64,000 bases of DNA, taken from the NCBI RefSeq assembly GCF_019670005.1, contig NZ_AP019783.1:516501-580500 (forward strand). The letters run 5' to 3'. The stretch's first letter is position 1, and each line of letters begins with the position of its first letter. Shown piece after piece: positions 24,891 through 34,302 of this stretch. The stretch comes from Methylomagnum ishizawai. GTDB taxonomy: Bacteria; Pseudomonadota; Gammaproteobacteria; Methylococcales; Methylococcaceae. The notes under the pieces are model-generated. The model was given only the letters and a program-made list of their open reading frames with translations, had not been told where the DNA came from and made no database searches. Made by a program: the position numbers and the translations under genes.

Positions 24891-26009
24891 TCAGGCCAAT
24901 CCGGCGATCAAGTCCCGGATTTCGGTTTCCTGGCGCTCCACGCTTTCCGCCAAGCGGAATTGCGCCCGCGCCCGCTCCAGGTTCTGCCCCGGCGCATCGA
25001 CCCGGAAATAAACATCCCCGTTCAAATGGTCGGTCAGGAACCGGAGCCCCAGTTCCAAGGGCAACAGCCGGATGGCGTGGTACAGGTAGGCGCGGTCGGC
25101 GGGACCGAGGAGGGCGCGGGCCTCGGCCCCGTAGCCCTTGAGGATGGCGCGGCAGAAATCCAGGTCGAAGCGGGCCGGCCCGCCGTGTTCGCATTCGCCC
25201 TGGCGGTTGCAGCAGGAGCGCAGGCAATCGCCCAGGTCGTAATGGATCAGGCCCGGCTTCACCGTGTCGAGGTCCACCAAGCCGACCGCGTGCCCGCCTG
25301 TCGGGTCGAACAGCACATTATCCAGCTTGGGGTCGCCGTGGACGATGCGCGGGACCAGTTCGCCGCGTCGTTTGGCCTGCTCCAGCACGCCCAGGCCATC
25401 GCGCCGCGCCGCCACGAAATCCAGGGCCGCCCGTAGCGCCGCCCCGTCCGCCGGGCGGGGCCGGGCGGCGATGGCGTCGAAGCGGGCCAGATATTGGGGC
25501 GCGATATGGAAGCCGGGCAGGGTATCGCGCATCGAAGCGGGATCGATGCCGCCCGCGAGGACGTGGAAGCGGCCCAAGGCCCGGCCCACGGCCTCGGCCT
25601 GGGCGGGGTGGTCCAACCGGGCCAGGGTGCGGGAATCCTCGATGTAATCCAGCGCCCGCCAGTATTCCCCGGTCCCGTCGCGGTGGAAATCCGCGCCGTC
25701 CAGTGTGGCGAGGATGCCGGGCAGGCGCAGGGCGGGGGCGGGAACGCGGGTCGCGGGACTACGGAGATGGTCGGTCAGGATGCGGAGGTTGGCCATGATC
25801 GCCACGGGGTCGGGGAACACCCTGGCGTTGATGCGTTGCAGGACGAAGCGGCGGGTGGCGGTCGTGACCAGGAAGGTGGCGTTGATGAGTCCCCGGCCCA
25901 GGGGTTCCACCGTGGCGATGGGTTCGGACGCGAACCGCGCGGCGGCTTGGAAGGGCGGGGAACCCAGGTCGGGTGGGGTGGCCGCGGGGCCGCAGGGGGA
26001 GGGGGTCAT
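24891..26009 (-). CDS. APH-fold kinase, N-acetylhexosamine 1-kinase-like
   Basis: The 372-residue protein has the aminoglycoside-phosphotransferase fold. The N-lobe has PLGRGLINATFLV and RRFVLQRINARVFPDP, the catalytic loop is VHGDPKLDNVLFD (HxDxxxxN) near residue 235, and the metal site is GLVDLDTVKPG. These N-terminal and catalytic segments resemble NahK-type hexosamine 1-kinases more than antibiotic kinases. The ATG at 26009 overlaps the smrB stop as ATGA, so translation is probably coupled. The frame is open upstream inside smrB, but that is a shadow. Substrate not proven. Confidence 0.8.
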   Translation of the reverse strand: MTPSPCGPAATPPDLGSPPFQAAARFASEPIATVEPLGRGLINATFLVTTATRRFVLQRINARVFPDPVAIMANLRILTDHLRSPATRVPAPALRLPGILATLDGADFHRDGTGEYWRALDYIEDSRTLARLDHPAQAEAVGRALGRFHVLAGGIDPASMRDTLPGFHIAPQYLARFDAIAARPRPADGAALRAALDFVAARRDGLGVLEQAKRRGELVPRIVHGDPKLDNVLFDPTGGHAVGLVDLDTVKPGLIHYDLGDCLRSCCNRQGECEHGGPARFDLDFCRAILKGYGAEARALLGPADRAYLYHAIRLLPLELGLRFLTDHLNGDVYFRVDAPGQNLERARAQFRLAESVERQETEIRDLIAGLA

Positions 26010-26623
26010 GGTTCGGGTTTGCCGGAGACGAGTCCGAGTTTTTCGCGGGTCTTGTGCTTTTGCCGTTCGCTCTTGCGTAGCAGCAGGTAGAGCGCCCCGG
26101 CCCCGCCGTGATAGCGCTGGGCGCTGTGGAAGGCCATGACTTCCGGGAACATCGGCAGCCAGCGGGCCAGGAAGCTCTTGAGGACCGGGCGTTGTTCCTT
26201 GTTGTTGCGGCCCTTGCCATGGCTGATGAGGGCCAGCCGCACATCGTGGCGCAGGCAATCCTGGATGAAGCGGTGGACTTCGTGGCGGGCCTGCTCCACG
26301 TTCAGGCCGTGCAGGTCGAGCATGGCCTCGATATCGTAGCCGCCGCGTTGCAAGCGCCGGAACACGCCGTTCTGGATGCCGCCGCGCTTGAAGCTGAGGA
26401 TGGCCTCCGGATGCAGCGGCTCGACGAACACGGTGGGCAATTGGTTCTCGTCGAACAGCCCCGCTTCGCGCTGGGCCGCTTCGCGCCGGTAGTCCTGGCC
26501 GGGCGTGGGCGCGGCGCGGGGTTTGGACGGGGGGGCGGGGCGGGGGGTGGACAAAGGCTCGACATCGGCCATTTCCTGGCGGAACAGTTCAAAGTCCTCG
26601 GGGGGCATGGGCGGTTTGGGCAT
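26006..26623 (-). CDS. smrB: Smr-domain protein, SmrB-like endonuclease
   Basis: The 205-residue protein has an N-terminal Pro-rich region and a C-terminal Smr domain from about residue 105, with the motifs LDLHGLNVEQARHEV, LISHGKG and YHGGAGALYLLLR. E. coli SmrB (183 residues) cleaves mRNA at collided ribosomes; the DLHG and HGKG motifs needed for that are present. I place the start at 26623 (MPKPPMPPED) or the next Met at 26608; the frame continues far upstream without similarity. It overlaps the downstream kinase by 4 nt. Confidence 0.85.
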   Translation of the reverse strand: MPKPPMPPEDFELFRQEMADVEPLSTPRPAPPSKPRAAPTPGQDYRREAAQREAGLFDENQLPTVFVEPLHPEAILSFKRGGIQNGVFRRLQRGGYDIEAMLDLHGLNVEQARHEVHRFIQDCLRHDVRLALISHGKGRNNKEQRPVLKSFLARWLPMFPEVMAFHSAQRYHGGAGALYLLLRKSERQKHKTREKLGLVSGKPEP

Positions 26624-26958
26624 GGGCGCCGATGGGTTCGCGGGAAGATGTGGCCGAGAGGATAACAAAATTCGGCGGCACCGGGAGTGTGGTCCGCGCC
26701 GCCGGGCCGGTCGGGCGGGGCCGGTCCAAACGCTGCTGACCCGGCAGCAGGATATCAGCAAGCGCTGCCCCATCCCTATCGGGAGTGGGCCGGCGGCGGT
26801 GGAATTATTGATCGCAATCAATGGCTTGGCATTTGGCATGAATCCTGTTTTCACCAAGGCGGACTGCCGGGTCTTCCCCCGCCGGGATGGGCTTTCCGCA
26901 AGCCCTGGCCGGGCGCATGCGCCGACCCGGCCCGCGAACACACCACAACGAGGATTCC
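26624..26958. other. Divergent intergenic region with FNR-type box
   Basis: These 335 bases separate smrB (leftward) from the haloperoxidase-like gene (rightward). A GC-rich left half contains a short inverted sequence around 26731-26751. The right half holds the FNR-like site listed separately and an AT-richer stretch (26803-26860) that could contain a promoter. Frames here are shadows with no family signal. Confidence 0.55.
26808..26821. promoter_or_regulatory. Perfect FNR/ANR-type box
   Basis: TTGATCGCAATCAA matches the FNR consensus TTGAT-N4-ATCAA at all ten fixed positions. It lies 137 bp before the haloperoxidase-like gene and 185 bp before smrB. With the centre at 26814.5, an activated start near 26856 would fit a class II site for the rightward gene. 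Confidence 0.6.
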
Positions 26959-28509
26959 ATGCACACTTCCTTCCCCCCACGCCTATCCGCGCTGGCCCTG
27001 GGCGTCGCGGCTTTGCTGTCCGGTGCCGAGGTCCGGGCCGACGCCGTGACCGACTGGAATGAATATGCCGTCCAGGCCACCAAGGGCTTCGACGGCACGA
27101 CCGGCACCGGCGTCGCCCTCAATTCCAATCTTTCCACCCGCATCGAGGCGATCCAGGGTCGGGCGGTGTTCGACGCGGTGAATGCCATCGATCATTTCAG
27201 CCCCAAGTCCTATTACCACCCAGCCGGCCATACGGGTTCGGCGGCGGCGGCGGCGGCCCAGGCGGCCCATGACGTGCTGTTGGGCCAATTGCCCAATCCC
27301 ACCGTGGCCGGTGTCGATGCCCGTTGGGCGCAGACCCGGTCTTGGCTGGATGCCAAGCTGGCCCAGTATTTGGCGCAATTGGGCGTGGCCGCGGGCGATC
27401 CCGGTATCCAGGCGGGCAAGGATGCCGCCGCCGCCGCCATCGCCGCCCGCAAGTACGACAATGCCGCCGCCGCCGCCACCTATGGCGCGGACTTGGTCCC
27501 GACCGCGAATCCCGGCCCAGGGCTATGGCGGCAGAGCAACGCCGGCGCGGTCTATAACGATCCCGAGACCGGCGCGCCCACCGGCTTCGACGCCAGCGGG
27601 ACGGCGATCCAGGGGCGGCCCGGTATCGATCTCAATTGGCGCGACGTGACCCCCTTCAGCCTGACCACGGCGCAGAAGATCAAACTGGTCGCCGCCGTGC
27701 CCTTGTCGCCCGAAGTGGGCAGCCCCGAGTATGTCCAGGAATTGGATTATGTGAAGAACCACGGGCAGGATTCGGCGCATCCGGGCCTGCGTACCGGCGA
27801 CCAGGCCGCCCAGGCGCTCTATTACAAGCAGGATGCCGAAATCTTCGTATTCGAGGCGGCGCGGATCGCCGCCACCGCGCGGCGCTATACCCTGGACCAG
27901 AACGCCAAGCTGTTCGCCTTGTTGGGCAACGCCGTGGCCGATGCCCGCTTCGCCGCCTTCGATTCCAAATACCAGCAGAAATTCTGGCGCCCGATCACCG
28001 CCCTGAACGCCGACGCCAGCGGTGCGGTGAACGATTACGGTGCTTGGCACCCGCTCGCGGCGACGCCCGCCCATCCTTCCAACACCGCCGGGCACAGCGC
28101 CACCGGGGCGGCGGGTTTCGAGGTGCTGCGGGCTTTCTTCGGGGACAAGGTGTTGCCGGGCAAGGCGGGTGCCGCCACCTTGACCACCCTGCCCTGGCTG
28201 GTCGGCACCAATAACGGCACCGGCAACACCCAATCCCGGACGGTGGCGACCTTCAGCCAGGCCCAATTGGAAAACGGCGCGAGCAGGTTGTACCTGGGCG
28301 TGCATTTCGGTTTCGACAACCTGCAAGGCCAGTTGCTGGGCTTGGCGGTGGCGGATGCCATCCTGCTGTCCGGCGATCCGGCGGCGGCCGGTTTGAGGGC
28401 GCGGGGCGGTTTCCCCGCTTCCCGTAGGAATTTGCAAGATACCTTGTTGGCCGCGCCGGAGGTCTATGGCTATTTCGGGGCCGCGACCCAGGTTCCTCCC
28501 ACGCCCTAG
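26959..28509 (+). CDS. Exported vanadium-haloperoxidase/PAP2-family protein
   Basis: The 516-residue product has a signal peptide (ending near GAEVRA) and belongs to the vanadium-dependent haloperoxidase/acid phosphatase superfamily. Characteristic segments are KFWRPITAL (Lys/Arg contacts), HPSNTAGHSATGAAGF (the SGH-like active-site segment) and ASRLYLGVHFGFDNLQG (Arg and axial His). All oxyanion-binding residues seem present, so haloperoxidase or phosphatase chemistry is possible; bacterial members are rarely characterised. AACGAGGA precedes the ATG. A terminator follows, and an FNR box lies upstream. Confidence 0.85.
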   Translation: MHTSFPPRLSALALGVAALLSGAEVRADAVTDWNEYAVQATKGFDGTTGTGVALNSNLSTRIEAIQGRAVFDAVNAIDHFSPKSYYHPAGHTGSAAAAAAQAAHDVLLGQLPNPTVAGVDARWAQTRSWLDAKLAQYLAQLGVAAGDPGIQAGKDAAAAAIAARKYDNAAAAATYGADLVPTANPGPGLWRQSNAGAVYNDPETGAPTGFDASGTAIQGRPGIDLNWRDVTPFSLTTAQKIKLVAAVPLSPEVGSPEYVQELDYVKNHGQDSAHPGLRTGDQAAQALYYKQDAEIFVFEAARIAATARRYTLDQNAKLFALLGNAVADARFAAFDSKYQQKFWRPITALNADASGAVNDYGAWHPLAATPAHPSNTAGHSATGAAGFEVLRAFFGDKVLPGKAGAATLTTLPWLVGTNNGTGNTQSRTVATFSQAQLENGASRLYLGVHFGFDNLQGQLLGLAVADAILLSGDPAAAGLRARGGFPASRRNLQDTLLAAPEVYGYFGAATQVPPTP

Positions 28510-28565
28510 CGTGGGGTCGGTATCGGGTCGGGTCGATCCACGCGGTTGTCTACGCTGTGGCGCTT

Positions 28566-28604
28566 GGCGGTGGTTCCTGGGAGCGCGGGACCACCGCCTT
28601 TTTT
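28566..28604 (+). terminator. Rho-independent terminator
   Basis: The stem GGCGGTGGT / ACCACCGCC encloses a 15-nt loop and is followed by six T. It lies 57 nt after the haloperoxidase-like gene and its T-tract overlaps the stop codon of the convergent gene. Confidence 0.8.
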
Positions 28605-29550
28605 ATGCCCGCGGCGGGCGGGCCGGGGTACCGCGCCGGGCGGTTTTCCCAAGGCTCCACAGCAAGGCCGGGCCGAACAGCCAGAATGTCGCCGGTTCCG
28701 GTACCGCGACCGGATCGGGCAGGCTGCCCGCGAACAGGAAATTATGGAACTCGATGTTGCCGTTGAAGGATTCGGCCAGCAGTTGCCCGTACATTTGCCC
28801 GTAACCGCCGGACACGCTGGCCCAGGGAGCCAGGATGGAGCCGTTCGGGTTCTTGCTGCCGGCCAGGTTCAGCGAGCGGGAATCGAAGAAGTTGTAGATG
28901 ACGTGGGTCGGGTCGATGCCGTGCAGGGTGACTTGGCCGTTCTGGAAAGTCTGCCCGGTGCCGCCGACGTTGATGAGGACGGTGGAACCGGCGGGGGCGT
29001 AGATATCGACGGAGTTGGTATTGGTGATGGCGCCGCCGTCGAGGTCGAACACGTTCAACACGGTGTTGCTGCCGGTGAGGGTGAGCGAGCCGTAATTGTT
29101 GGCCGCGCTGCCGTTGGCCGTGAGCGAATCCCAATAGGTGGACAGGGTTTGGTATTGGGTGCGGGCGGCGGCGAAATCGACCAGGGTTTGCGAGAACACG
29201 CCGCCGGTGGCGGTGAAACTGCTGAGCGAGGCATGGGCGGCGTAGATCGCGCCGTTCTGGCCGTTGCCGACGCCGCCGTTGCTGGCGGTCAGGTTCCCGG
29301 CCACCAAGCGGGCCGGGTTGGGGGAGGCGCTGGGATTGCCGTTGATGTGTGAGGCCACCGAATAATTGCTGACGTTGACGGCACCGCCCGCCGCCAGATT
29401 GCCCTCGGTATCGGAGTTGGCGCTGGTGAAATCGCCGAACAAGAAGGCGTTGTAGCCGGAGGCGGGACCGGCGAGGGCGGCGGCCTGGGCGGCCGGGAAG
29501 CCCGCGCCCAGCCAGAGGAGGGGCAGGACGATGGCGGGTGTGATACGCAT
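28603..29550 (-). CDS. PEP-CTERM protein with choice-of-anchor-A domain
   Basis: The 315-residue product has a signal peptide (MRITPAIVLPLLWLGAGFPAAQA), then a choice-of-anchor-A domain (YNAFLFGDFTSANSDTEGNLAAGG and later FNGNIEFHNFLF), and ends with a PEP-CTERM sorting signal: VPEPATFW, a hydrophobic helix, and a short Arg-rich tail. Such proteins are cut by exosortase and exported to the surface or matrix. No exosortase gene is in the window. GGAG precedes the ATG at 29550. The composition is rich in Gly, Asn, Ser and Thr. Confidence 0.9.
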   Translation of the reverse strand: MRITPAIVLPLLWLGAGFPAAQAAALAGPASGYNAFLFGDFTSANSDTEGNLAAGGAVNVSNYSVASHINGNPSASPNPARLVAGNLTASNGGVGNGQNGAIYAAHASLSSFTATGGVFSQTLVDFAAARTQYQTLSTYWDSLTANGSAANNYGSLTLTGSNTVLNVFDLDGGAITNTNSVDIYAPAGSTVLINVGGTGQTFQNGQVTLHGIDPTHVIYNFFDSRSLNLAGSKNPNGSILAPWASVSGGYGQMYGQLLAESFNGNIEFHNFLFAGSLPDPVAVPEPATFWLFGPALLWSLGKTARRGTPARPPRA

Positions 29551-29747
29551 AGGGGACTCCTGGGTTTTTCCTGGGGAACGATGCTTGTTATATCTATATG
29601 AATCCGATGGCGTTTTAGGTCCATCGCAGAGGGGATGGTAGACAATTTCCCGTCCGATAGCCAAGGCGATCGCGACAGGCGGTGTTGGAGGCCTAGTCCT
29701 CCGGTCCGTGGACGGTAGCCACGGGGCATGGCGTGGATTGCGCCTGG

Positions 29748-30506
29748 CTAACCCGCCCTGGCACAGGTCCAAACCTCCACCTTTTCCACCCCCGCCCGCC
29801 GTAAGGTCCGCGCCAATTCGGTCGCGGTGGTGCCGGTGGTCAGCACATCGTCGATCACCGCCACATGCCGGTAGGCGAGGTCCGGTGCGGCCCGGAACGC
29901 CTCGCGGAGGTTCAGCCGCCGTTGCTTGGCCGAACCGAGCGAGGACTGCGCGGCGGTGTCGCGCACCCGGCGGCAGGCGTCCGGCGCGAGCGGAATTTCC
30001 AAGCGGGCCGAGACGAAGCGGGCGATTTCCAGCGCCTGGTTGAAACCGCGCTTCCGCAAGCGCCGGGGATGCAAGGGCACGGGAATCAAGGCTTCGGGCG
30101 GATCGGCCCGGCCCGCGAGGCTGTCCGCCAGCAAAGTCCCGAGCAAGCGGGCGCAGGCTTGCCGCCGGGCGAATTTCAGCCCCTTGACCAGGAAGCCGAC
30201 CTCGTTATGGCTGTCGTAAAGCAAGGGCGCATGGGCGGCGCTGTAGACTGGCGGGCGGATTTGGCAGCGCCCGCACAGGCGCGGCGCGTCCGCGGCCACA
30301 AGCGAGGCGCAACGCGGGCAGGCCACGGCGATGCGCGGCAGGTCGGCGGCGCAGGCCGGGCACAGGTCCAAGCCCGCCCCGCCCGGATCGCCGCATAACA
30401 GGCAAGTGGGTGGATACAGCCATTCTTGTATAATACGCGGCCACCTGTCCGCGCCGACCCCCTGGCCGAGTTGACGGACCCGCGCCCAAGCCGCCCGAAC
30501 GATCAT
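29748..30506 (-). CDS. comF: ComF family phosphoribosyltransferase-like protein
   Basis: This 252-residue protein has an N-terminal zinc finger ([37 protein letters not shown]) followed by a PRTase-type domain with [19 protein letters not shown] and the PRPP-like loop [17 protein letters not shown]. ComF supports natural transformation and fork-related processes. It is divergent from bioB. The ATG at 30506 leaves 14 nt to the bioB start, so the bioB promoter must lie inside comF. A start at 30542 would overlap bioB. Confidence 0.9.
   Translation of the reverse strand: MIVRAAWARVRQLGQGVGADRWPRIIQEWLYPPTCLLCGDPGGAGLDLCPACAADLPRIAVACPRCASLVAADAPRLCGRCQIRPPVYSAAHAPLLYDSHNEVGFLVKGLKFARRQACARLLGTLLADSLAGRADPPEALIPVPLHPRRLRKRGFNQALEIARFVSARLEIPLAPDACRRVRDTAAQSSLGSAKQRRLNLREAFRAAPDLAYRHVAVIDDVLTTGTTATELARTLRRAGVEKVEVWTCARAG
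30429..30434 (+). promoter_or_regulatory. Candidate -10 box for bioB
   Basis: TATAAT, an exact sigma-70 -10 match, lies 87 nt upstream of bioB, inside the divergent comF coding region. No convincing -35 lies at the right distance, and I find no BirA operator-like palindrome around it. Confidence 0.35.
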
Positions 30507-30520
30507 TCCCGGAGTCCCCC

Positions 30521-31528
30521 ATGCGAGAAAATTCCACCTCAAACTTCAAAGGCTGGCATGACCACCCGGTCGCCGAAATCCGCCACGATTGGCGCGTGGA
30601 AGAAGTCGAGGCCCTGTTCGCCCTGCCGTTCAACGATCTGGTCTACCGGGCGCAGACGGTACACCGCCAGTATTTCGATCCCAACCAGGTGCAAATCAGC
30701 AGCCTGCTCAGCATCAAGACCGGCGCGTGCGCAGAGGATTGCGCCTATTGCCCGCAAAGCGCCCGCTACGACACCGGCCTGCCCCGCGAGGAGTTGATGC
30801 CGGTGGAACAGGTATTGGCCGCCGCCCGGACGGCCAAGGCGCAAGGGGCCAGCCGCTTTTGCATGGGGGCCGCATGGCGCAGTCCCAAGGACCGCGACAT
30901 CGAGCGGGTCTGCGCCATGATCGATGGTGTCAAGGCCTTGGGGCTGGAAACCTGCGTCACCCTGGGGATGCTGAGCGATGGCCAGACCCGGCGGCTCAAG
31001 GACGCCGGTTTGGACTTCTACAACCATAACCTCGACACTTCCGAGGAATATTACTCGGAGATCATCAGCACCCGCACCTACCAGGACCGGCTGGACACTT
31101 TGGAACGGGTGCGGCAGGCGGGCATAAGTGTGTGTTGCGGCGGCATCGTCGGCATGGGCGAGGGCGACCGCGACCGCGCCGGGCTGTTGGTCCAACTCGC
31201 CAACCTGCCCAAGCATCCCGAGAGCGTGCCGATCAATATGCTGGTCCAGGTCGAGGGCACGCCGCTGGCCGGGATCGAAAAGCTCGATCCCTTCGTGTTC
31301 GTCCGCACCATCGCCGCCGCCCGCATCATGATGCCCGAAGCGCGGGTGCGCCTGTCGGCGGGCCGCACCGATATGAGCGACGAGATGCAAGCCCTGTGCT
31401 TCCTGGCCGGGGCCAATTCCATTTTCTACGGCGAGCGCCTGTTGACCACGGAGAATCCGGTGGCCGAGGGCGACCGGCGCTTGTTCCGGCGCTTGGGGTT
31501 GCAGATGTCGGGACTCGGCGTCCAGTAA
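30521..31528 (+). CDS. bioB: Biotin synthase
   Basis: The 335-residue radical-SAM enzyme inserts sulphur into dethiobiotin in the last step of biotin synthesis. The 4Fe-4S-binding triad is in [11 protein letters not shown] near residue 67, and other family motifs are [34 protein letters not shown] and [33 protein letters not shown], the last holding the Arg that contacts the 2Fe-2S donor cluster. The stop overlaps bioF as TAATG. It begins the bioBFHC operon. Confidence 0.97.
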   Translation: MRENSTSNFKGWHDHPVAEIRHDWRVEEVEALFALPFNDLVYRAQTVHRQYFDPNQVQISSLLSIKTGACAEDCAYCPQSARYDTGLPREELMPVEQVLAAARTAKAQGASRFCMGAAWRSPKDRDIERVCAMIDGVKALGLETCVTLGMLSDGQTRRLKDAGLDFYNHNLDTSEEYYSEIISTRTYQDRLDTLERVRQAGISVCCGGIVGMGEGDRDRAGLLVQLANLPKHPESVPINMLVQVEGTPLAGIEKLDPFVFVRTIAAARIMMPEARVRLSAGRTDMSDEMQALCFLAGANSIFYGERLLTTENPVAEGDRRLFRRLGLQMSGLGVQ

Positions 31529-32721
31529 TGGCCGATTTCCGCGAAGAGTTGCGCGCCCGGCTGGCCGCCATCGAGCGGGACGGGCGGTATCGCCGCCGTC
31601 GGATGTTGGAAGGTCCGCAGGGCGTGGACGTGGTGGTCGGCGGTCGGCCGCGGGTGAATTTTTCCGGCAACGATTACCTGGGGCTGGCGAACCATCCCGA
31701 GGTGGTCGCGGCGTTGCGGCGCGGCGCGGAGGACTACGGCGCGGGGGCCGGTGCGGCGCATCTGGTGTCCGGCCATGGCCGGGCGCACCACGCGCTGGAG
31801 GAGGAATTGGCCGGGTTCACCGGGCGTGAACGGGTTTTGCTGTTTTCCACCGGCTATATGGCGAACCTCGGGGCCATCACCGCCCTGGCCGGGCGCGGTG
31901 ACACCGTGTTCGAGGACCGGCTGAACCATGCCTCGCTGTTGGATGGGGCCTTGCTCTCGGGGGCGCGGCTCAAGCGCTATCCCCATGCCGACGCGGCGGC
32001 GTTGCGGACGGCCCTGGGCGCTGGCGATGCATCCACCCGGTTGATCGTCAGCGACGGGCTGTTCAGCATGGATGGCGATGTGGCTCCGGTCGCGGAACTG
32101 GCCACCGTGGCCCGCGATTTGGACGCGGTCCTGATGATCGACGATGCCCATGGCCTGGGCGTGTTGGGCGGGCGGGGCGGTGGCGTGTTGGAACTGGCGG
32201 GCCTGGGACAGGACGCGGTGCCGGTTTTGGTCGGCACCTTGGGCAAGGCGTTCGGGACGTTCGGGGCGTTCGTCGCGGGCTGTGCGGAGTTGATCGAATA
32301 CCTGATCCAGCGCGCCCGTACTTATCTCTATACCACGGCCCTGCCGCCCGCCGTGGCGGAGGCGGGCCGCGCCGCCTTGCGCTTGGCCCGCGCGGAGTCC
32401 TGGCGGCGCGAGCATCTACGCCGTTTGATCCAGCGCTTCCGCGCCGGGGCCGGACAATTGGGGCTCGTCTTGATGCCCAGCGCCAGCCCGATCCAACCCG
32501 TGGTCTTGGGCGATAACGCCAGCGTGGTCCGGGCCGGGACCGCGTTGTTCGAGGCCGGTTTCCTGGTCGGCGCCATCCGCCCGCCCACGGTGCCGGTCGG
32601 CACGGCGCGGCTCAGGATCACCCTGAGCGCGGCCCATCGCGAGGAACATGTGGATGGCTTGCTGGCGGCGCTGGCCGATCTAGCCGCCCAGCCGGGATTC
32701 CGGGCCGGAGCCGCGCCATGA
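31528..32721 (+). CDS. bioF: 8-amino-7-oxononanoate synthase
   Basis: The 397-residue PLP enzyme condenses pimeloyl-ACP with alanine. It shows [36 protein letters not shown], the Asp/His PLP site [15 protein letters not shown], and the PLP-lysine region [17 protein letters not shown]. The ATG at 31528 overlaps the bioB stop by one base, and the end overlaps bioH by 4 nt (ATGA). Confidence 0.96.
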   Translation: MADFREELRARLAAIERDGRYRRRRMLEGPQGVDVVVGGRPRVNFSGNDYLGLANHPEVVAALRRGAEDYGAGAGAAHLVSGHGRAHHALEEELAGFTGRERVLLFSTGYMANLGAITALAGRGDTVFEDRLNHASLLDGALLSGARLKRYPHADAAALRTALGAGDASTRLIVSDGLFSMDGDVAPVAELATVARDLDAVLMIDDAHGLGVLGGRGGGVLELAGLGQDAVPVLVGTLGKAFGTFGAFVAGCAELIEYLIQRARTYLYTTALPPAVAEAGRAALRLARAESWRREHLRRLIQRFRAGAGQLGLVLMPSASPIQPVVLGDNASVVRAGTALFEAGFLVGAIRPPTVPVGTARLRITLSAAHREEHVDGLLAALADLAAQPGFRAGAAP

Positions 32722-33512
32722 GCCGACGGACACCGGGCCTGTATACCGAAACCTTCGGCACGGGGCCGGACCTGGTGATGATCCATGGTTGGGCCATGCA
32801 TGGTGGCGTGTGGCGGGACTTCGCCGGACGGCTGGCGGAGCGGGTCCGCGTCACCTTGATCGATTTGCCCGGCCATGGCCGTAGCGGCGATCTGGCCGAT
32901 TTTTCGCTGGACACTGTCGCCGATGCCTTGGTCGCCGCCGCGCCGGCGCGGGCCTATTGGCTGGGCTGGTCCTTGGGGGCCGTGCTGGCCGTGGCCTCCG
33001 CCGAACGCCATCCCGGGCGGGTGCGCGGCTTGGTGCTGATGGCCGGAAGTCCCAGGTTCATCGCCGCGCCGGATTGGCCCGGCGTCGCGCCCAGTGCCTT
33101 GGAACGGGTCGCCCAGGAGTTGGAAGCCAATTATGGGGCGACCCTCAAGCGCTTCATCGGCCTGCAAACCTTCGGCCTGGACAATGCCCGCCAGTTGGTC
33201 AAGCAGATCGGCGCGGCCTTGGACGAATGCGAACCGCCAGCCATCGAAGCTTTGCGCGGGGGCTTGAATCTCCTGCGGGAGGCCGACTTGCGGGCGGCGC
33301 TGGCCCATGCGGCGGGTCCGGCCCTGGCGGTGTTGGGGGCGCACGACCGCTTGGTGCCCAAAGAAGCCGGGGCCGCGCTCCGGGCGCTGGTGCCGGGCAT
33401 GGAGGTGTGCCTCCTGCCCGCTGCCGCCCATCTGCCGTTCGCCACCCATCCCGACGCGGCCGCCGCCGCTATCCTGGATTTCATCGCCCGCCATGAACGC
33501 CCATCCCGATAA
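32718..33512 (+). CDS. bioH: Pimeloyl-ACP methyl ester carboxylesterase
   Basis: The 264-residue alpha/beta hydrolase removes the methyl group from pimeloyl-ACP methyl ester. Visible features are the oxyanion [10 protein letters not shown] segment, the nucleophile elbow GWSLG, the acid in [13 protein letters not shown] and the catalytic His in [12 protein letters not shown]. Position between bioF and bioC supports BioH over a general esterase. It overlaps bioC by 20 nt. Confidence 0.93.
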   Translation: MSRRTPGLYTETFGTGPDLVMIHGWAMHGGVWRDFAGRLAERVRVTLIDLPGHGRSGDLADFSLDTVADALVAAAPARAYWLGWSLGAVLAVASAERHPGRVRGLVLMAGSPRFIAAPDWPGVAPSALERVAQELEANYGATLKRFIGLQTFGLDNARQLVKQIGAALDECEPPAIEALRGGLNLLREADLRAALAHAAGPALAVLGAHDRLVPKEAGAALRALVPGMEVCLLPAAAHLPFATHPDAAAAAILDFIARHERPSR

Positions 33513-34284
33513 GCGCTGGGTGGGCCGTTCGTTCGGCGCGGCGGCGGCGGGCTACGATGGCGTGGCCGGGTTGCAGCGCGGAATCGCCGAGCGCTTGCTA
33601 TCCCGGCTGGCGGCGGACGGGGCGCCGCCCGCCGTGGTGGTGGACGTGGGCGCGGGCACGGGTTATGGTGCCGCCCGCTTGCGGGAGGCCTATCCAGGGT
33701 CCCGGCTCGTCCTGCTGGATATCGCTGAAGGGATGCTGCGGACGGCGCGGGAGCGGATCGGACCCGGAGCTTGTTATCTGCGCGGGGATGCCGAGGCTTT
33801 GCCCTTGGCCGAGGCTTCGGTCGATCTGGTGTTTTCCAATCTGGCGATCCAATGGTGCGCCGATTTGGCCGGCGTGTTCCGTGAGTTCCGGCGCGTGTTG
33901 AAGCCGGGGGGCCGCGTGTTGTTCAGCACCTTCGGCGCGGACACCTTGGCGGAACTGCGCCGCGCCTGGGCCGTGGCCGATCCGGGGCATACCCATGTCA
34001 ACGAATTCACCGACGCGGCGGAGGTGGGGGAGGCCTTGGCCGGGGCCGGATTCGTCCGGGCCGGGGTCGAGCGCGAAACCCGTCGGCTCCACTACGCCGA
34101 TGTCCACGCCCTCATGCGCGAACTCAAAGGACTGGGGGCGCACAACATCACCGCCGACCGGCCCCGCCACCTCACCGGCAAGCGCACCCTGCGGCGGATG
34201 CTCGACGCCTATGCCGCGCAGGGGGGGGAGGGCGGTATCCAGGCGGGTTTCGAGGCGGTGTATGGCCGCGCCTCGAAACCCTGA
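33493..34284 (+). CDS. bioC: Malonyl-ACP O-methyltransferase
   Basis: The 263-residue SAM methyltransferase starts biotin synthesis by methylating malonyl-ACP. Its features are the N-terminal VGRSFGAAAAGYDGVAGLQ, motif I VVDVGAGTGYGAARL, LVLLDIAEGML, and VDLVFSNLAIQWC, typical of BioC, plus LKPGGRVLFSTFGADTLAELR. The ATG at 33493 lies inside the bioH end; the open frame upstream to 33307 is a shadow. Confidence 0.94.
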   Translation: MNAHPDKRWVGRSFGAAAAGYDGVAGLQRGIAERLLSRLAADGAPPAVVVDVGAGTGYGAARLREAYPGSRLVLLDIAEGMLRTARERIGPGACYLRGDAEALPLAEASVDLVFSNLAIQWCADLAGVFREFRRVLKPGGRVLFSTFGADTLAELRRAWAVADPGHTHVNEFTDAAEVGEALAGAGFVRAGVERETRRLHYADVHALMRELKGLGAHNITADRPRHLTGKRTLRRMLDAYAAQGGEGGIQAGFEAVYGRASKP

Positions 34285-34302
34285 TGCCGCCCCGGCGGAC
34301 CC

